Assembly: GCF_024713945.1 (NCBI RefSeq)
Contig: NC_134677.1
Coordinates: 1,863,001 to 1,927,000, forward strand
Source: Dermatophagoides farinae
Lineage: Eukaryota; Arthropoda; Arachnida; Sarcoptiformes; Pyroglyphidae
Reading direction: 5' to 3'
Length of the DNA: 64,000 nucleotides
Shown here: in pieces, positions 10,901 through 61,965 of the stretch
Layout of the letters: the number at the start of each line of letters is the position of its first letter
How positions within the stretch are numbered: the first letter of the stretch is position 1
Notes under the pieces: model-generated
Database searches by the model: none
What the model was told of the DNA's origin: nothing
What the model saw: the letters and a program-made list of their open reading frames with translations, nothing else
Made by a program: the position numbers and the translations under genes

Positions 10901-12015
10901 AAATAACTGAAAAATATGAAAATGCTCAAGAAGAATGTCATAAAAAAGAACAGGAGCTCAATGATCTTCGAACACGAGTACGTGAAATCGATGCCAAGTT
11001 TAATGCGATCAAAAATAGTGAATTAGATTTGAAATTGGAATCCGAAGAAAAGTTTAAATTTTTGAATGAAAAACGTGAAAAAATAGCTAGATATCTGGCT
11101 GAATTGGAATCGATTAAATTGGATCCGATTGATGAAGACGAAGATGATCAACAACAAATGGAAATTGATGATCAAACACCTGAAACAAACGTGAAATCAT
11201 CAGAACAAGAAAAATCAAAGAAGGAACATATGATCATTCCTATACTATCCGATGAAGAATTAGAACATTTGTCTGTTGACATGATTGAAAAAAATATCAA
11301 ATCCTTTCACCATGAGCGGCAAAATTTATCACCAAATTTTGGAGCTATCGAAACATTCCGTAAAAATCGACGTGATTATCTATCGAAAGTTGCTGATCTG
11401 GATGACATTACAGCTAAACGTGATTTGTATATGGAACATTTGAGAGAAACAAAAGATCGTCGTTTTAAAGAATTCAAAACTGGCTATCTAATTATTGCAC
11501 GTAAATTGAAAGAATTGTATCGATCAATTACATTGGGTGGTGATGCCGATCTAGAATTTATCGATTCATTGGATCCATTCTCCGAAGGAATTAATTATGC
11601 TGTAAGACCGAATAAAAAAACCTGGAAGATAAATATCCATCTATCGGGTGGTGAGAAAACATTAGCATCATTGGCCCTAATATTTGCACTTCATTATTAT
11701 AAACCATCACCATTATATATAATGGATGAAATTGATGCTGCATTGGATTTCAAAAATGTATCAATCATTGCCAATTATATTAAAAAACGAACACGTAATA
11801 CACAATTTTTGATTATCTCTTTACGAAACAACATGTACGAATTGGCCGATCGTTTAATTGGTATTTATAAAACATTCAACATAACTAAATCAATTCCATT
11901 TGATCCAATTGAATTTGATCGAAAATTTGATGTGAAAAATTCGTGTACACAATCAACAATCAACACACAGACCACGACGGCTACACAACAATCACAACAA
12001 CCTATGGAAAATTAA
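7933..12015 (+). CDS. SMC4: SMC4, condensin ATPase subunit (structural maintenance of chromosomes 4)
   Basis: Three exons (7933-8056, 8112-8449, 8509-12015) join to 1322 aa, close to animal SMC4 (about 1290-1400). Visible parts: N-terminal Walker A GPNGSGKSN at residue 97; a long coiled coil rich in Lys/Glu/Gln; a hinge at about 590-730 containing GIYGRLGDLGAIDKKYDVAV and ending near MTGGGRPKSGG; a second coiled coil with an acidic insert; the ABC signature LSGGEKTLASLAL at about 1199; and Walker B PLYIMDEIDAALD at about 1222. SMC4 pairs with SMC2 in condensins I and II to compact mitotic chromosomes. The SMC4-type phrase VGPNGSGKSNVIDSMLFVFG and the LRCTKIS segment distinguish it from SMC1, 2 and 3. 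The C-terminal Gln/Thr-rich tail is divergent. Introns are 55 and 59 nt. Confidence 0.96.
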
Positions 12016-12087
12016 TTGTCAAAAAGCAAAAATTTTTCTCTTTTTTTTATCAATGTTCATTTAATGCAAAAAATCTTTTTTTTTAAG

Positions 12088-12100
12088 AATAAACAATAAA
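12088..12100 (+). terminator. Polyadenylation signals of SMC4
   Basis: Two AATAAA hexamers (12088-12093 and 12095-12100) lie 73-85 nt past the SMC4 stop and only 41 nt before the MUS81 stop on the other strand. A minus-strand ATTAAA (TTTAAT at 12060-12065) could serve MUS81, so the two 3' UTRs would overlap. Confidence 0.55.
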
Positions 12101-12140
12101 AAAATATATTCATCATCAAATGTCAAAATCAATAGAGAGA

Positions 12141-13942
12141 TCAATTGTAAAAATAATTAATTTTTTTACTCAACACAGGACCTAGACGACGATCTTGTGT
12201 GCCTGAAAGTGAATCACATTTTAAATTTGTCAATAGATTTTCACGTTTACTATCATCATCATGTTTTAACATGGAATATGCTTGAAAAAGTGAACGAATG
12301 GTTGGAAATTTTTTGATTAAAGTTTCAACTTTTTTCATTGATAAACCACGTATCTGTAATAAATGTTTGATGAACATTTCTTTAGCTGTAAATATGGTTA
12401 TTTTACTTGAATTTGTAACAAATTCATTGAATGTCATGTAGACAAAATCTTTTGCACAGGTACGTCCAAGTTGTTTTTTATCTTGACAAGAAAGTAATGA
12501 TTTATTTTGATAATAACATTGCAATGATCGTGACATGTTGGCTAAATATCGTACGGTTTCATCGAAACTATCGGTAAGTTTTATTTCGAATCCATCGATT
12601 TCACAATTCGAAATGGCTTGTTCAAGTGTGGCTGCCGATAGGTAACCATGATCTTGTTTACGAGATTTTTTTCCAAAATATTCGATTAAATACATTGGAT
12701 TACGTATGCCAGAATTTCGTAAACGAAATTTTTGTTCATTCCATCGATGACCTTTTATCGAACTAGCCAAATCATCAATACGTTTACGTTCAATGATGTA
12801 GTCGAGAACTAATTCACGGCGAATTTTTTGATGTTGTTGTTGTTGAACAATAGTTTGATTGTTTGAATCGGTTGATGTTTGAATTTTCTCTCGAGCTATC
12901 CAAACAAAATCACCCAACGGAAGGGTACGAATTTCAATAAGTATACCTTTTTGTTGAAGAGCCACTGGAAATGCAGTTCGATTTTGAGTACCATTTCTAT
13001 CAGAATATCGTTCTCTAGTATCAATACAAAGTACTATGTCATAGGTACCGGCTTCAAGAATAAAATTCTGACATGGAGTTTGAATTGATTCGGTGCAATC
13101 TCGGGTTTCGAAATAATTAGTAATGAGATTATTTTTATCGTTAAGGAAACGAGCAACAAAATCCTTTAGCATAGGACATTGTTTCGCTAATTGTATGGCC
13201 AATTTTCGTCCACTATCGGTAAGAAAATATCTAGCATTTCGATCAGAAGTTTTGTCGACTAATTGTCGTCGATGAATCAATGAATTCAATGCGGCAGTTA
13301 AAATCAATGGTCGTGTGGTAGTATAAAGTTCGGCCATATCTTGAAGATCCAATTTATTTACTCGGCTATCATCGAATTCTAAATGACGTCGAAGTAATGC
13401 AACTAAAATTGCAAATGGTGTTTGACCGGGAGTTGGAACCCAATTTTTTACATTTCGTTGTGTTGCTGTTTTCGTGATTTTAACTGGTGGACTATTTTTG
13501 GCAAAAATATTTGCTGATTGTTTAGGAGTACATATCAATGGACGTTTAGGACGAACAGCAACAGGTAAAATATCGGTTAATGTACGTTTTGGTGAATATT
13601 GTTGACTGGAAACGGCTGTTTTAGACAATAAACGATCATCACCAGTATTATTAAGTTTGGTAAATTCTTTATTAATTTTTTCACAGATTTTTGGTCCAAA
13701 ATTTTTTAATTTTTTACAATCATCACAAGAACTTATTGGATGAGGATGTTCACGAAGAGTTTTTAATGCCTAAATTCAAAAAAAAAATTTGAAATTTTTC
13801 ATAAATCGATTTATAAAAAAAAACTAACCTTGCCATAAACATATTCTAATTTACTACCATGTTGTCGAGATTGATCACGCCATTGTGTTAACCATTTAAG
13901 AATCAATGATTTCTTATCATCAGATTTATCATCAGTTGCCAT
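12141..13942 (-). CDS. mus81: MUS81, structure-specific endonuclease subunit
   Basis: Two exons (13942-13829, 13769-12141) join in phase 0 to 580 aa, near the family length of 550-600. In order: an N-terminal helix-hairpin-helix with LKNFGPKICEKI; a winged-helix region beginning TPGQTPFAILVALL; the XPF-type nuclease domain with an acidic residue in IVLCIDTRE and the catalytic ERKRIDD at about residue 365, followed by LASSIKGHRWNEQKFRL; and a C-terminal tandem HhH with LLQIRGLSMKKVETLIKKF. MUS81 with EME1/MMS4 cuts branched DNA such as stalled forks and recombination intermediates in the nucleus. Key catalytic residues are present, so it looks active. It is tail-to-tail with SMC4, with 125 bp between stops. 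Confidence 0.95.
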
Positions 13943-14630
13943 TGTTAATTTGAAAAAAAACGTTAAAATCAAAATGTTTTTCAGCAAAAAAAAAAAAATT
14001 TAATAAAATAAAAAAATCAAAGTTGACACACACACACACACAATCCACAAGTGACGTTATCACAGAAAAAATAACGAATTTTTTTCAAATTAAAATTGTC
14101 TCTTCTGCCATCTATCGGACAATTTTTATAGAAAAAAAGAATTTAAATCGATTTATTATTAATCTTCAATCAATCATCATTGTTATTTATTTGGATCAAA
14201 AATTATAATCAAAAAAAAAATGACAATTATTAGCCAATCGATAAAATTGACGCCCATCAATCATCATCATCATCATTTTAACATCGAATTGAATCGTCGT
14301 TAGTTGTCGTCGATCATCAAAAAGTTGTTCACTTTGGGCGACAATAATAACATAAAAAAAAGTAATTTTCATTCAATGAAAAAAAAAATAAGATTCGAGG
14401 TCAATTGTTTTCTTTATTGTCATCATCATCATCTGAGAACAACAGAAAAAAATAACGAATTTTTTCATCGTTATTATGTAATTCAACACAAACACATCTT
14501 GGTGATGAGATATATAGAAAAAATTCAACACGTGCAATGTTTGTGATGTGATAATGGAAAAATGGTAGAAAGAAAGAAAGAAAAAATTGTAACAAAACTT
14601 GTTCGAGATCTTATCCATTATTTCAATTTT

Positions 14631-14664
<34 letters not shown>
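14631..14664 (+). repeat. (TTG)n microsatellite, 11 copies
   Basis: An uninterrupted TTG run of 34 nt, upstream of the GATA coding start. Confidence 0.9.
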
Positions 14665-14667
<3 letters not shown>

Positions 14668-15810
14668 AGATTTCTTATTATTCAACGATCAAGATAATGA
14701 TAATATTCTCTTGTTGCTATTGTTTTGTTACATTGTTGTGTTATAACACGATTTTCTTTATGATGGCCAATGATCACCATTGATAATGATGGTGATGTGA
14801 AAGAAAAAAATTCTTGAAATTTTTTTTTTTTTTTATACCCAGCAACGAATAAAATTGATGGCTAATTCACGAAGTTTACTTTGAATTGAATAAGAAAGTT
14901 TCATATTCCAAACATTTATGGTGAAATAAAATCACATCATCTTATGCGTTGGGTAACGTCATCGTGGTTGTTGTTGTTGTTGTTGTTGAAGAAATCGTCA
15001 TGTTTGTCGAAACATTTCTTCACATCTAAGAATAACAAGACTCGTTTGATGATCTATTTTTTTTTTGCATTCATTCATAGAGAAATTGTGCACGTGTTTT
15101 GATGATGATGATGATGGAAGAATATTTTATCATCATTATGTAGAAGAAATATACAGAAAAATGATAAAAACCATTTTATTGTATGACAATCATCAAAATC
15201 ATATTACATCATGGATCATTGATGATGATGATGATGATGATTGTTGAAAATTACGAATTATGATCTATTATTGGTTGGCTGATTTTTGTTTCTTCGTCGT
15301 CCAGAAAAAAAAATCACACATCGATAATCATCATTACCAAATGTAAATGTCTTTTTTTTTGAATCTGAATCTGAAATTGTTGTTGTTGTTGTTGTTGTTC
15401 CATAAATTTTCTCAGGCAAAAGAAAAAAATCCATATGTCATTATTATATTATGATTATGTCACCACCATTGATTGTCATTGGTGGCCAATCTAATTTCAC
15501 AATGAAATTTTTTTTTTTTTTTTAATGGAATTCAAAAACATTCGAATTGAAAATGAAAAGAATTTTCAGTATAATGTGTGTGTGTATCTACTAAATATTG
15601 ATTGGATTTGTAATCATTTCCTTTCATGAAATAAATGAACCGGATAATAGTGTGTAATAGTTAAACGGTGATGGTGAATTTGTTTTTTAAAATTTTTTTA
15701 AAATCTTTTCATTTATAGATATTTAAATGTTGTATAAAAAAATTTTTTTTTTCAAAAGATTCCTCATTTATTGTTGATCCATGATAATGTTCATAAATTT
15801 TGTTACTTTT

Positions 15811-15852
15811 GATGATGATGATGCTGTTGCTGCTGCTGCTGCTGCTGCTGCT
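15811..15852 (+). repeat. Compound (GAT)n-(TGC)n microsatellite
   Basis: Four GAT units pass into about eight TGC units. The TGC run is one of the few GC-richer patches upstream of the GATA gene. No ORF uses it convincingly. Confidence 0.9.
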
Positions 15853-17137
15853 ACGATAGAGCAGTTACTGCGACAAAAAAAAGGTAACGACTCGCATGTT
15901 TTTTTTAAGTAAATTTTTTTTTTATCATTCATGGTTTTTATTCAAATCTTTTAAAATCTTTCATCACTTTTTATACATTACATTCGATATATATTGTTTC
16001 TATCATCATCATTTATCTTCATATCGTTGATCATCTTCATCTGAATAAATTCATTACTTGTGTGTGTGTGTGTGTGCTAAAAATTGATTATCAGTTCAAT
16101 TGATTTTGGATATATTTATGAATAATATGTGATGATTTTATTATAAAAAAAATCGTGTGTCTATCCAAAATTTATTCCATATTGATCATCATCGATTCTA
16201 AATATTGATTTAATTTTATCCATTTTTAATGTAAAAATACTAAAAAAAAAAGATAAAAATTATAAAAAAAAACATCACTGAATGATATCGACTATTTCAA
16301 CATTTTTTTTCTAAAATCTATTGGTTCGGTTAAAATTGACGACGAAAAAAATTGCGCGCCTTGTTATTGTGTCTGTGTGTTCTGTGTGTTCTGTGTTTTG
16401 TTTTGTTTCGTATACGATACACACACACAGTGAAAGTGAAAAAAAAAGACAAACACATGCATGTTTTGTGTGTGTGTGTTCAAGTAATAAAAAAAAACAA
16501 AAGTTGTAACGATGTTTTTGAATGAACTGCAAACAAATCAACTATAAACCAAAACATTGGAACGCGCACACCAAAATATATATTGTGTTGTTCATTTATT
16601 GTGAATATAGTTGAGATCTATTATCTCACATTTATATAAATGCACACACATTATTATTACCCTTGGTGTGATCATCATCATCATCATCATTTGTGTTGTT
16701 TAATAAGGGAAAAACATACTACTAAACCGAGCTCAAAAAATTGAAAGATTAAATCATCATGATGATTTTGTTTTCATAAGATAAATATATTCATCAAAAT
16801 TCAATGTTTTTATATGTCCACAAACTGGAAGATAATTTATCGAAGTAATTCGAATTTCAAAAAATTTGATTAAAAAGCTGAAAATCATTATTATTTTGAA
16901 TTTAATGTTTTAATCTTTTTTTTCGATTGTTGTAAGTATTTATATATACCAGTTATTGTTGTACAATCAATCAACTATTAACTGATTTCCATTTATAACC
17001 TTGTAAAATCATTATTTCATTTTTTTTTTATTTTTTTTCCAATCCATTAGTTGAATCATTAGTTTGAATTTCCGGAATTTCATCTTCTTTTCATCGTTCA
17101 AATGTCAAATTTGAAGTGAAAAGAAACCAGTTACAAA

Positions 17138-56323
<39,186 letters not shown>

Positions 56324-57306
56324 AATTCGAATGTTTCATTTCCAATACCAGTGACCACAATGATCTACCTGAATTGTTTTCAATATAAAAAAAATCATTT
56401 AGTATAATTTTTGATTATATTACTGAAAATAATCACATAAACACACACACACACACGATCCCACTCATTACTCATGAAACCTCAATGAGAGAACGAAGAA
56501 AAGTTTACTTATTATTAAGCATAAAATTTGATAATTACAATCAAAATGATTCTCATTATCAGCTGGCAAATATCATTTTTCATTTCTTATTAAATTTGAT
56601 CAATCGTCAATCATGTGTAAATCTGTTTGGACAATGTAAATGTTTTTTTTTTTTTTTTTTTTTTTGGTTGAATGACGAATTTTTTTGAATTGTTTTTTTC
56701 CGAAATTATTTTTCTCTTTGATGTTCATATTAACATAGAAAACTTACACATACACTCACACCACCAACCCACCATCTTTTTTTCATTTCATTTGTTCTTG
56801 TTCACAGTGATCATATTTTAAGCAAATTTTTTCTCTTTATAAATTGTGATTCTTGTCAATTATTATTTCATCCATATTTTGATCGAAGATATATGAATGA
56901 AAAAAGTTTAATGATTATTTCTTTTTATTTTATTGCATCCATCATCGAATTCATTTATTGATCCATCACGCGAGGACAAGAATGATTTAAAATAACGATT
57001 CAATGCGACTATCATGAATAAAACTTCATTTTTCAAAAAAAAAAAAAAAAATTGTCAATGAAAGAATATTTTGTTAAATTCCTTGATTTGTATTGCTTTA
57101 CAATAAACAAACAAACAAAGAAAAAACATTTACAGAATTTAATTATTTGTACTGCATCCTTATTATTTGTGTATCTTATATATGTGTAAATCATTTATTT
57201 TATTCATCAATAAAATGAAGCTATTATTTGATATTTAATCAAAAGTTCATTCGGAGTATTTTCTAATTATAAAACCAAAAAAAAAAAAAAAAAATTATTA
57301 TTATTA
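56324..57306. other. Convergent 3' region of the GATA gene (+) and the membrane-protein gene (-)
   Basis: No coding sequence. It contains (CA)n at about 56441-56455, poly-T at 56642-56665, poly-A at 57036-57051 and 57279-57294, + strand AATAAA at 57017-57022 and 57102-57107, and a minus-strand AATAAA (TTTATT at 57194-57199). Confidence 0.5.
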
Positions 57307-59313
57307 TTAAAGTTGAATACCACCGGTTCCTGGCACTGGTGGTAATGGTCGTTTCATGGATGTCGATGATGAACCAGTTACGGATGATCCAGTTGAATTT
57401 GTAGATGTACCACCACCAGTATTTCGTTGTTCGCCTCCAGAAGTGGTTGATGATGAAGCAGCCGAATTGAGATCATTATTTGAATGTGTCTCAGACATTG
57501 TTCCACGATAAGCATTCATTTGGCTACTAAATGTCGATGAAGCTGGTATCAATGGCATTTCTGTATATTGTGATGAGGATGCAGATGTATTTCGTTGCCC
57601 AATGATTTCTAAGCCATTGGAATTGGGAATCGAATTATGCATGAATGAACTGAATAAGGTGACATCATTTTCATTATGACCAATGATGCTACTCAGATCA
57701 GTCTCATTGGTGAGCATCGTTGTCTCATGATTGTTACTAACATAGTGATTCATCATGGATTGCCTGGATGAAACAGTATTTCCATATTTATAATAGTTAA
57801 TTGCTGATGGTGCTGCTCCATTGGTACGTGTTTTTTTCATTGGTCTTCCACCAGTAGGAAAAAATCCATGACGATGATTTCCAGAAGGATGATAAGGAGG
57901 ATATTGTTGATTTGACAATAATGGTGTTGAAATTTGATTTGAAGCTGCCGCAGCATTTATAGCTGCTGAACGTTGAGCTGCCAAACGTCGTAATGATCGT
58001 GAGTTATATCCACCTGATTGAATGAATGGCTGAGATGATGCTGATAAATAGGCTGCATTATCATATGTGGAAGAATCTGAAAGCAAATTCGATGACAATG
58101 CATGATGTCTTTGGTCCAAATGATGTCGATGCCGATGACCGATTCCTTCAGGTACTTCAGTGTAGGTATTTGATGATGAATATCCTCCACCTCCATAAGT
58201 AGGAGTTCCAAATGATGAACGTATCAAAGGACCAATCATAGGTTGATTAGTAGCACAACCAGCAACAGCTGGATCTAATTCAGCGTAAACAGGACTTGAA
58301 GTACAACTTGCTGCATCGCTATAAGGATGGTCAGATATTCCAGTGGAAGAACCTCCCAAAGAACGTAATCCTCGACGATCATCCATAAATAATACATTGC
58401 CGGAAACATTATTTGGAACACGTTTCCAATATTTTCCAGTAGTAGATATTGTCGATTTTTTACCCAAAGAAGCTAATGAAGCATCCATTATGATTGATTG
58501 TGGTGATTTTTCATTGACAACCGGTGATAGACATGTATCTGATGGTGAAGTAGATGAGGATGATGACGATTTATGATGTCCAATCACTCCATTCGAAGAA
58601 GACCATACCGGGCATGCATAATTAGAGAAAATTCTAAATCTGAAATAAGAATACTTAATATCCAAACTATCATTGTTCATTTTTTTCACTTACTTTTTAT
58701 ATCTAATCAATAGGCAAATTATGCAAAGGATTACAAATACTAAAGAGAATATTAGAGCATAAAACAAAGAGATGAATGTTTCATTGCTTTTTGATGATGA
58801 AGATGATGATGGATACATTGAACCAATACCATCATCATCTTGATACACTTTGGGATCGGAAAACAATTTACAAAAATTACATCGTACACCTTCGATCGGA
58901 TCTTCTCCAATGATGAATTCTCGCATTGTTTCATTTTCCATTGAGCTAAAAAATGCTTGCAATGCTGCTGGCATTGGTGGTGGCGGTATGAATAGAATAT
59001 CATCGGGTGGTGGTTCTAACCAGAATCCTGTATCGCGTTTCTCTTCACCATAACCAATTATCATATCATCATAGTAATTATTGTATGGATTTGGTTGTAA
59101 TTCACACCAAATTTCTTGACAATTTGAATGATTCATCATTGATAATGAATGATCTAATTCGAACAAATCATTGGAAGAGGTTTCATCAATCAAAGTGGTC
59201 GTATGAAATGGTAGATCATTGAATGGATAGTTTGATTGGAAAGCCATTGTAAACGTAGTCATGAGGAGGGTTCCAAACAAAAACAATAATAAAGTTATTA
59301 ATACTTTTGCCAT
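57307..59313 (-). CDS. Unrecognised single-pass (type I) membrane protein with signalling motifs
   Basis: Two exons (59313-58694, 58639-57307) join in phase 2 across a 54-nt intron to 650 aa. Residues 1-24 form a signal peptide (MAKVLITLLLFLFGTLLMTT). The extracellular part (about 25-178) is acidic, has paired cysteines (CQEIWC, CNFC), a proline patch (IPPPPMP) and NHS/NET sequons. One membrane span (about 180-203, FSLVFVILCIICLLI) is followed by the stop-transfer RYKK. The 445-residue cytoplasmic tail is Ser/Gly-rich. It carries three Y-x-E-[LVM] motifs (YAEL, YTEV, YTEM), the last a YxxM, and ends with a class I SH3 ligand (RPLPPVP). I do not recognise the family. It looks like a receptor or adaptor feeding phosphotyrosine and SH3 signalling; that role is inference. 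The intron lies exactly after the membrane span. Confidence 0.8.
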
Positions 59314-59607
59314 TGTTGTTTATCTAACAATAAGATATATCAAATAAAAATTAAATTATTTTTCTGGCAGATCTTCATCACTTTGGACCGATCCCCAGTG
59401 TGTGGCCACTGCTGATGTTTAACAAAAACAACAACAATAACAGCGAAAATTGCTCAAGAGGGAGGAAAAAGAAGAAAAAATTCAAATACTTTGATTGCCA
59501 TCTTTGAGAAAAAATTTAAACCAATTATTTTTACTGATTTTAAAATGATTTCATCATTTATTTTCATTTTCGCTTTTAAATTAATAAAATAGTATTGCAA
59601 AATTTCA

Positions 59608-60181
59608 TCATCTTTTAATCGGTTTTATATACTTTGGAGGGATAATATGTGGACACATTAGGTAGCCATTTTTCGAACGAAAAAGTTCAATTTCTTCATT
59701 GATAGGACCGATTTCAAGCAATGTGTTACGTTTTCCATCATATTTAACAGAATTTTTCTGTTCATATAAATGTACAAATTGCCGAGCCATAGGTTTTAAA
59801 CCTTCATTCAAAATATTTTCGACTAGATGTGAATTAGTAACATGATAAATATATCTAGACGACGATGATTTATCATTGTAAGCCAAAGGTTCGAAAATAT
59901 TAGCACGTAAAACGAAATGAATGTCCATTCAATGCTCGAATATATAATTTAAGGTTTTTGGTGGCTTCAACAATTGGCCGATATTCATATTCGAACCGTT
60001 TTTTAGTGGTCGGATCTTCAGTAATTTCAATCATTTGTTGTTCGTTGATTAGTTCATGTTTATCATTCCAAATTATTCGATTCAAATCATCTAAACTGAT
60101 AAAACCATGATCATCAACAATATTTTCGATTCGGTTATCATGACGAAGAAGATAGGAAATGTATTTGGAATTAATTGGCAT
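59608..60181 (-). CDS. TRPT1: tRNA 2'-phosphotransferase (Tpt1/KptA family), frame broken by +1
   Basis: The family removes the 2'-phosphate left at tRNA splice junctions, transferring it to NAD+. From ATG 60181 the frame reads MPINSKYISYLLRHDNR, with the R-H pair of the conserved LRH motif, then GFISLDDL and YIRALNGHS (usual R-A-x-x-G-H-S), and stops at about 59900. The adjacent frame continues with RYIYHVT (usual YHGT), the GLKPMARQFVHL motif with its arginine, and ends KPIKR at 59608. The span is 574 nt, one over a multiple of three. The switch lies within the T-rich ATTTCGTTTTACG at about 59905-59922, and there is no room for an intron. All four expected catalytic residues (R, H, R, R) can be placed. 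It is either a sequencing or assembly indel in a real gene, or a recent pseudogene. Confidence 0.75.
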
Positions 60182-61688
60182 AATTATTATAAAAAAAAGA
60201 ATCATTTGAAATTTAATAACATGATGATGAAAAAATAACAAAACAGTCCAAAATAAAAATAAAAATCTTTTCTAATCGCCATCTCGTGAGGAACATGTGT
60301 AACTAAATAAAAATCAAGTTTACAATTTTTTTTTATGATTTTCATTCATATTCACAAAACATTTGGAGTTGAAAAAAAATGTCCATATGGTCATCTTATT
60401 AACGATGAAAAGTTTTTAAAACTTATTTGTTACTCTATCAACAATCAAATGCCTATAATAATTATAAATGAACCATGGTTAATTTAGCTTGACAGCAACA
60501 ACAACAACAACAACAACAAGTGTAAACAAAATAGTCTTTGGACCTCCATCAGAAAAGAAATGTTGATTCAATCGATATGGTTCGTTTATAAATTGTATTT
60601 GAATTTCAAAAAAAAAAAAAAAAATTATCATCAAATGCAAAATGACCAAATGTGTTTGGTATGGTCGTAGCAACAAACAAACCAAAAAAACGGCTAAAAA
60701 CAAGAGAAACAAAATCTTTTCTTTCATCCACAATTATAAATGGACTGCTTTCACAATAAAAGAGGCTGGATATAAGTAACAAACAGATTTTCTTTGATTT
60801 GAAAATTTTTTCTCTTTACTGAATCTCATTTCATCATCTACCCACGCGATCAATTACTTTATATGGACACATAGACAACAACATCAGACCACCACCTTGT
60901 TTCCATTTACAGTAAAAAAGAAGAAAATATGAACCTGAAGTGAATTTTTTTTTTTGGATTCTATTTCATTTTCTATATGGATAATCATCATCATCATCAT
61001 CGTTGTATTTGTGTCATTGTGAATTTTTTTTCAACGAAAATCTTGAAACAAACATTGCAACAATCCAAAAAAAAATAAGGTAAGAATTTTTTTAACCAAA
61101 ATTTTTTCTGATTTCGGTCATTGAATTCTTTCGTTTTTTTTGCATTCATAAACATCAGTTTTTTTTTGTTTATAAAACAATTTTTTTTGGGAAAAATAAC
61201 AATGTTTATAGATGAATGATGAAAGAATAAATAACCAAAATTCTTTGACCAAAAACAATCATTTGCCGACATGATGATGAATAATCATATATAATTCTTG
61301 AGAATTTTTTTCTATCATCCAATACATTGTTCTTGTGGTTTTAGTTTTATATTTCCATATATAATGTATACACATACAATGATAATATATCAACTGGTGA
61401 TTTTTCATTTATTTTCTTTCTATTCCGAAATAGATTCTACATAAAATCAGAAAAGTTCTACAATATTTACATTTAAGTTTTGTTTTGCTGTTGGGACCAA
61501 GTTAATCGACAGTATTCATATAGACCAAGAAAAAATAATCTAACATCTGTTTTCTGTCCATTTTCGATGCATAAACAATTTTGAATGGTCATCATCATCA
61601 TCATTTTTTTTCTCGTTAAACAAAACCTAATGATCATTGCTAATTTTTCCATTCATTAATGTGGTGAAAAAAAATATTATAATCATCG
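60182..61688. other. Divergent intergenic region between the phosphotransferase (-) and laminin alpha (+) genes
   Basis: About 1.5 kb without recognisable coding sequence. It contains (CAA)n at about 60495-60520, poly-A at 60609-60623, a short (CAT)n tract near 60985-61001 and another near 61590-61604. Promoters of both flanking genes are expected here, but no core motif is clear. Confidence 0.45.
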
Positions 61689-61965
61689 ATGATAAAATCA
61701 ACCTTATACTGGTCAATTCTAATATTGGCCACAATCATTATTGGACATCATCATTTGTGGCTGGTATCATCAATATCCATTGGTGATACACATGAATGGC
61801 GTCGTATTGTAACACATCATGATACATATTCATCACCACATCAATATTCACGTTATCATCGATTTGAAAATGATATTGATAATGAAATAGAATATATAGG
61901 ATCATCATCATCATCAGAATCAAATCGACGATCACCCGGTAATACTACAACAACAACGGCTAAAG
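61689..61965 (+). CDS. Candidate alternative first exon (1a) of the laminin alpha gene
   Basis: ATG 61689 opens 92 codons and one extra base to a donor AAAG|GTAAAT at 61966, so it ends in phase 1. It begins with a clear signal peptide (MIKSTLYWSILILATIIIG) followed by a His/Ser/Tyr-rich, low-complexity stretch ending in a Thr run. The exon at 62818-63049 also starts with a signal peptide and also ends in phase 1. Both can therefore splice to the same acceptor at 63120 and give a secreted laminin N-terminus (330 or 315 codons visible). Splicing 1a into the 62818 exon gives stops, so the two look mutually exclusive. It could instead be the first exon of an unrelated gene. Confidence 0.5.

Larger units (their letters stand above)
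13943..17137. other. Intergenic / upstream region between MUS81 (-) and the GATA gene (+)
   Basis: No convincing coding sequence in about 3.2 kb. It holds (CA)n at 14028-14042, (TTG)n at 14631-14664 and again near 14962-14988, (GAT)n near 15100-15116 and 15220-15240, a GAT/TGC compound repeat at 15811-15852, and TG tracts near 16059-16075. From about 14.4 kb onward the + strand takes on the T- and TG-rich character of the downstream intron. This would fit a transcript that starts near there with non-coding 5' exons, but none could be defined. Confidence 0.4.
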
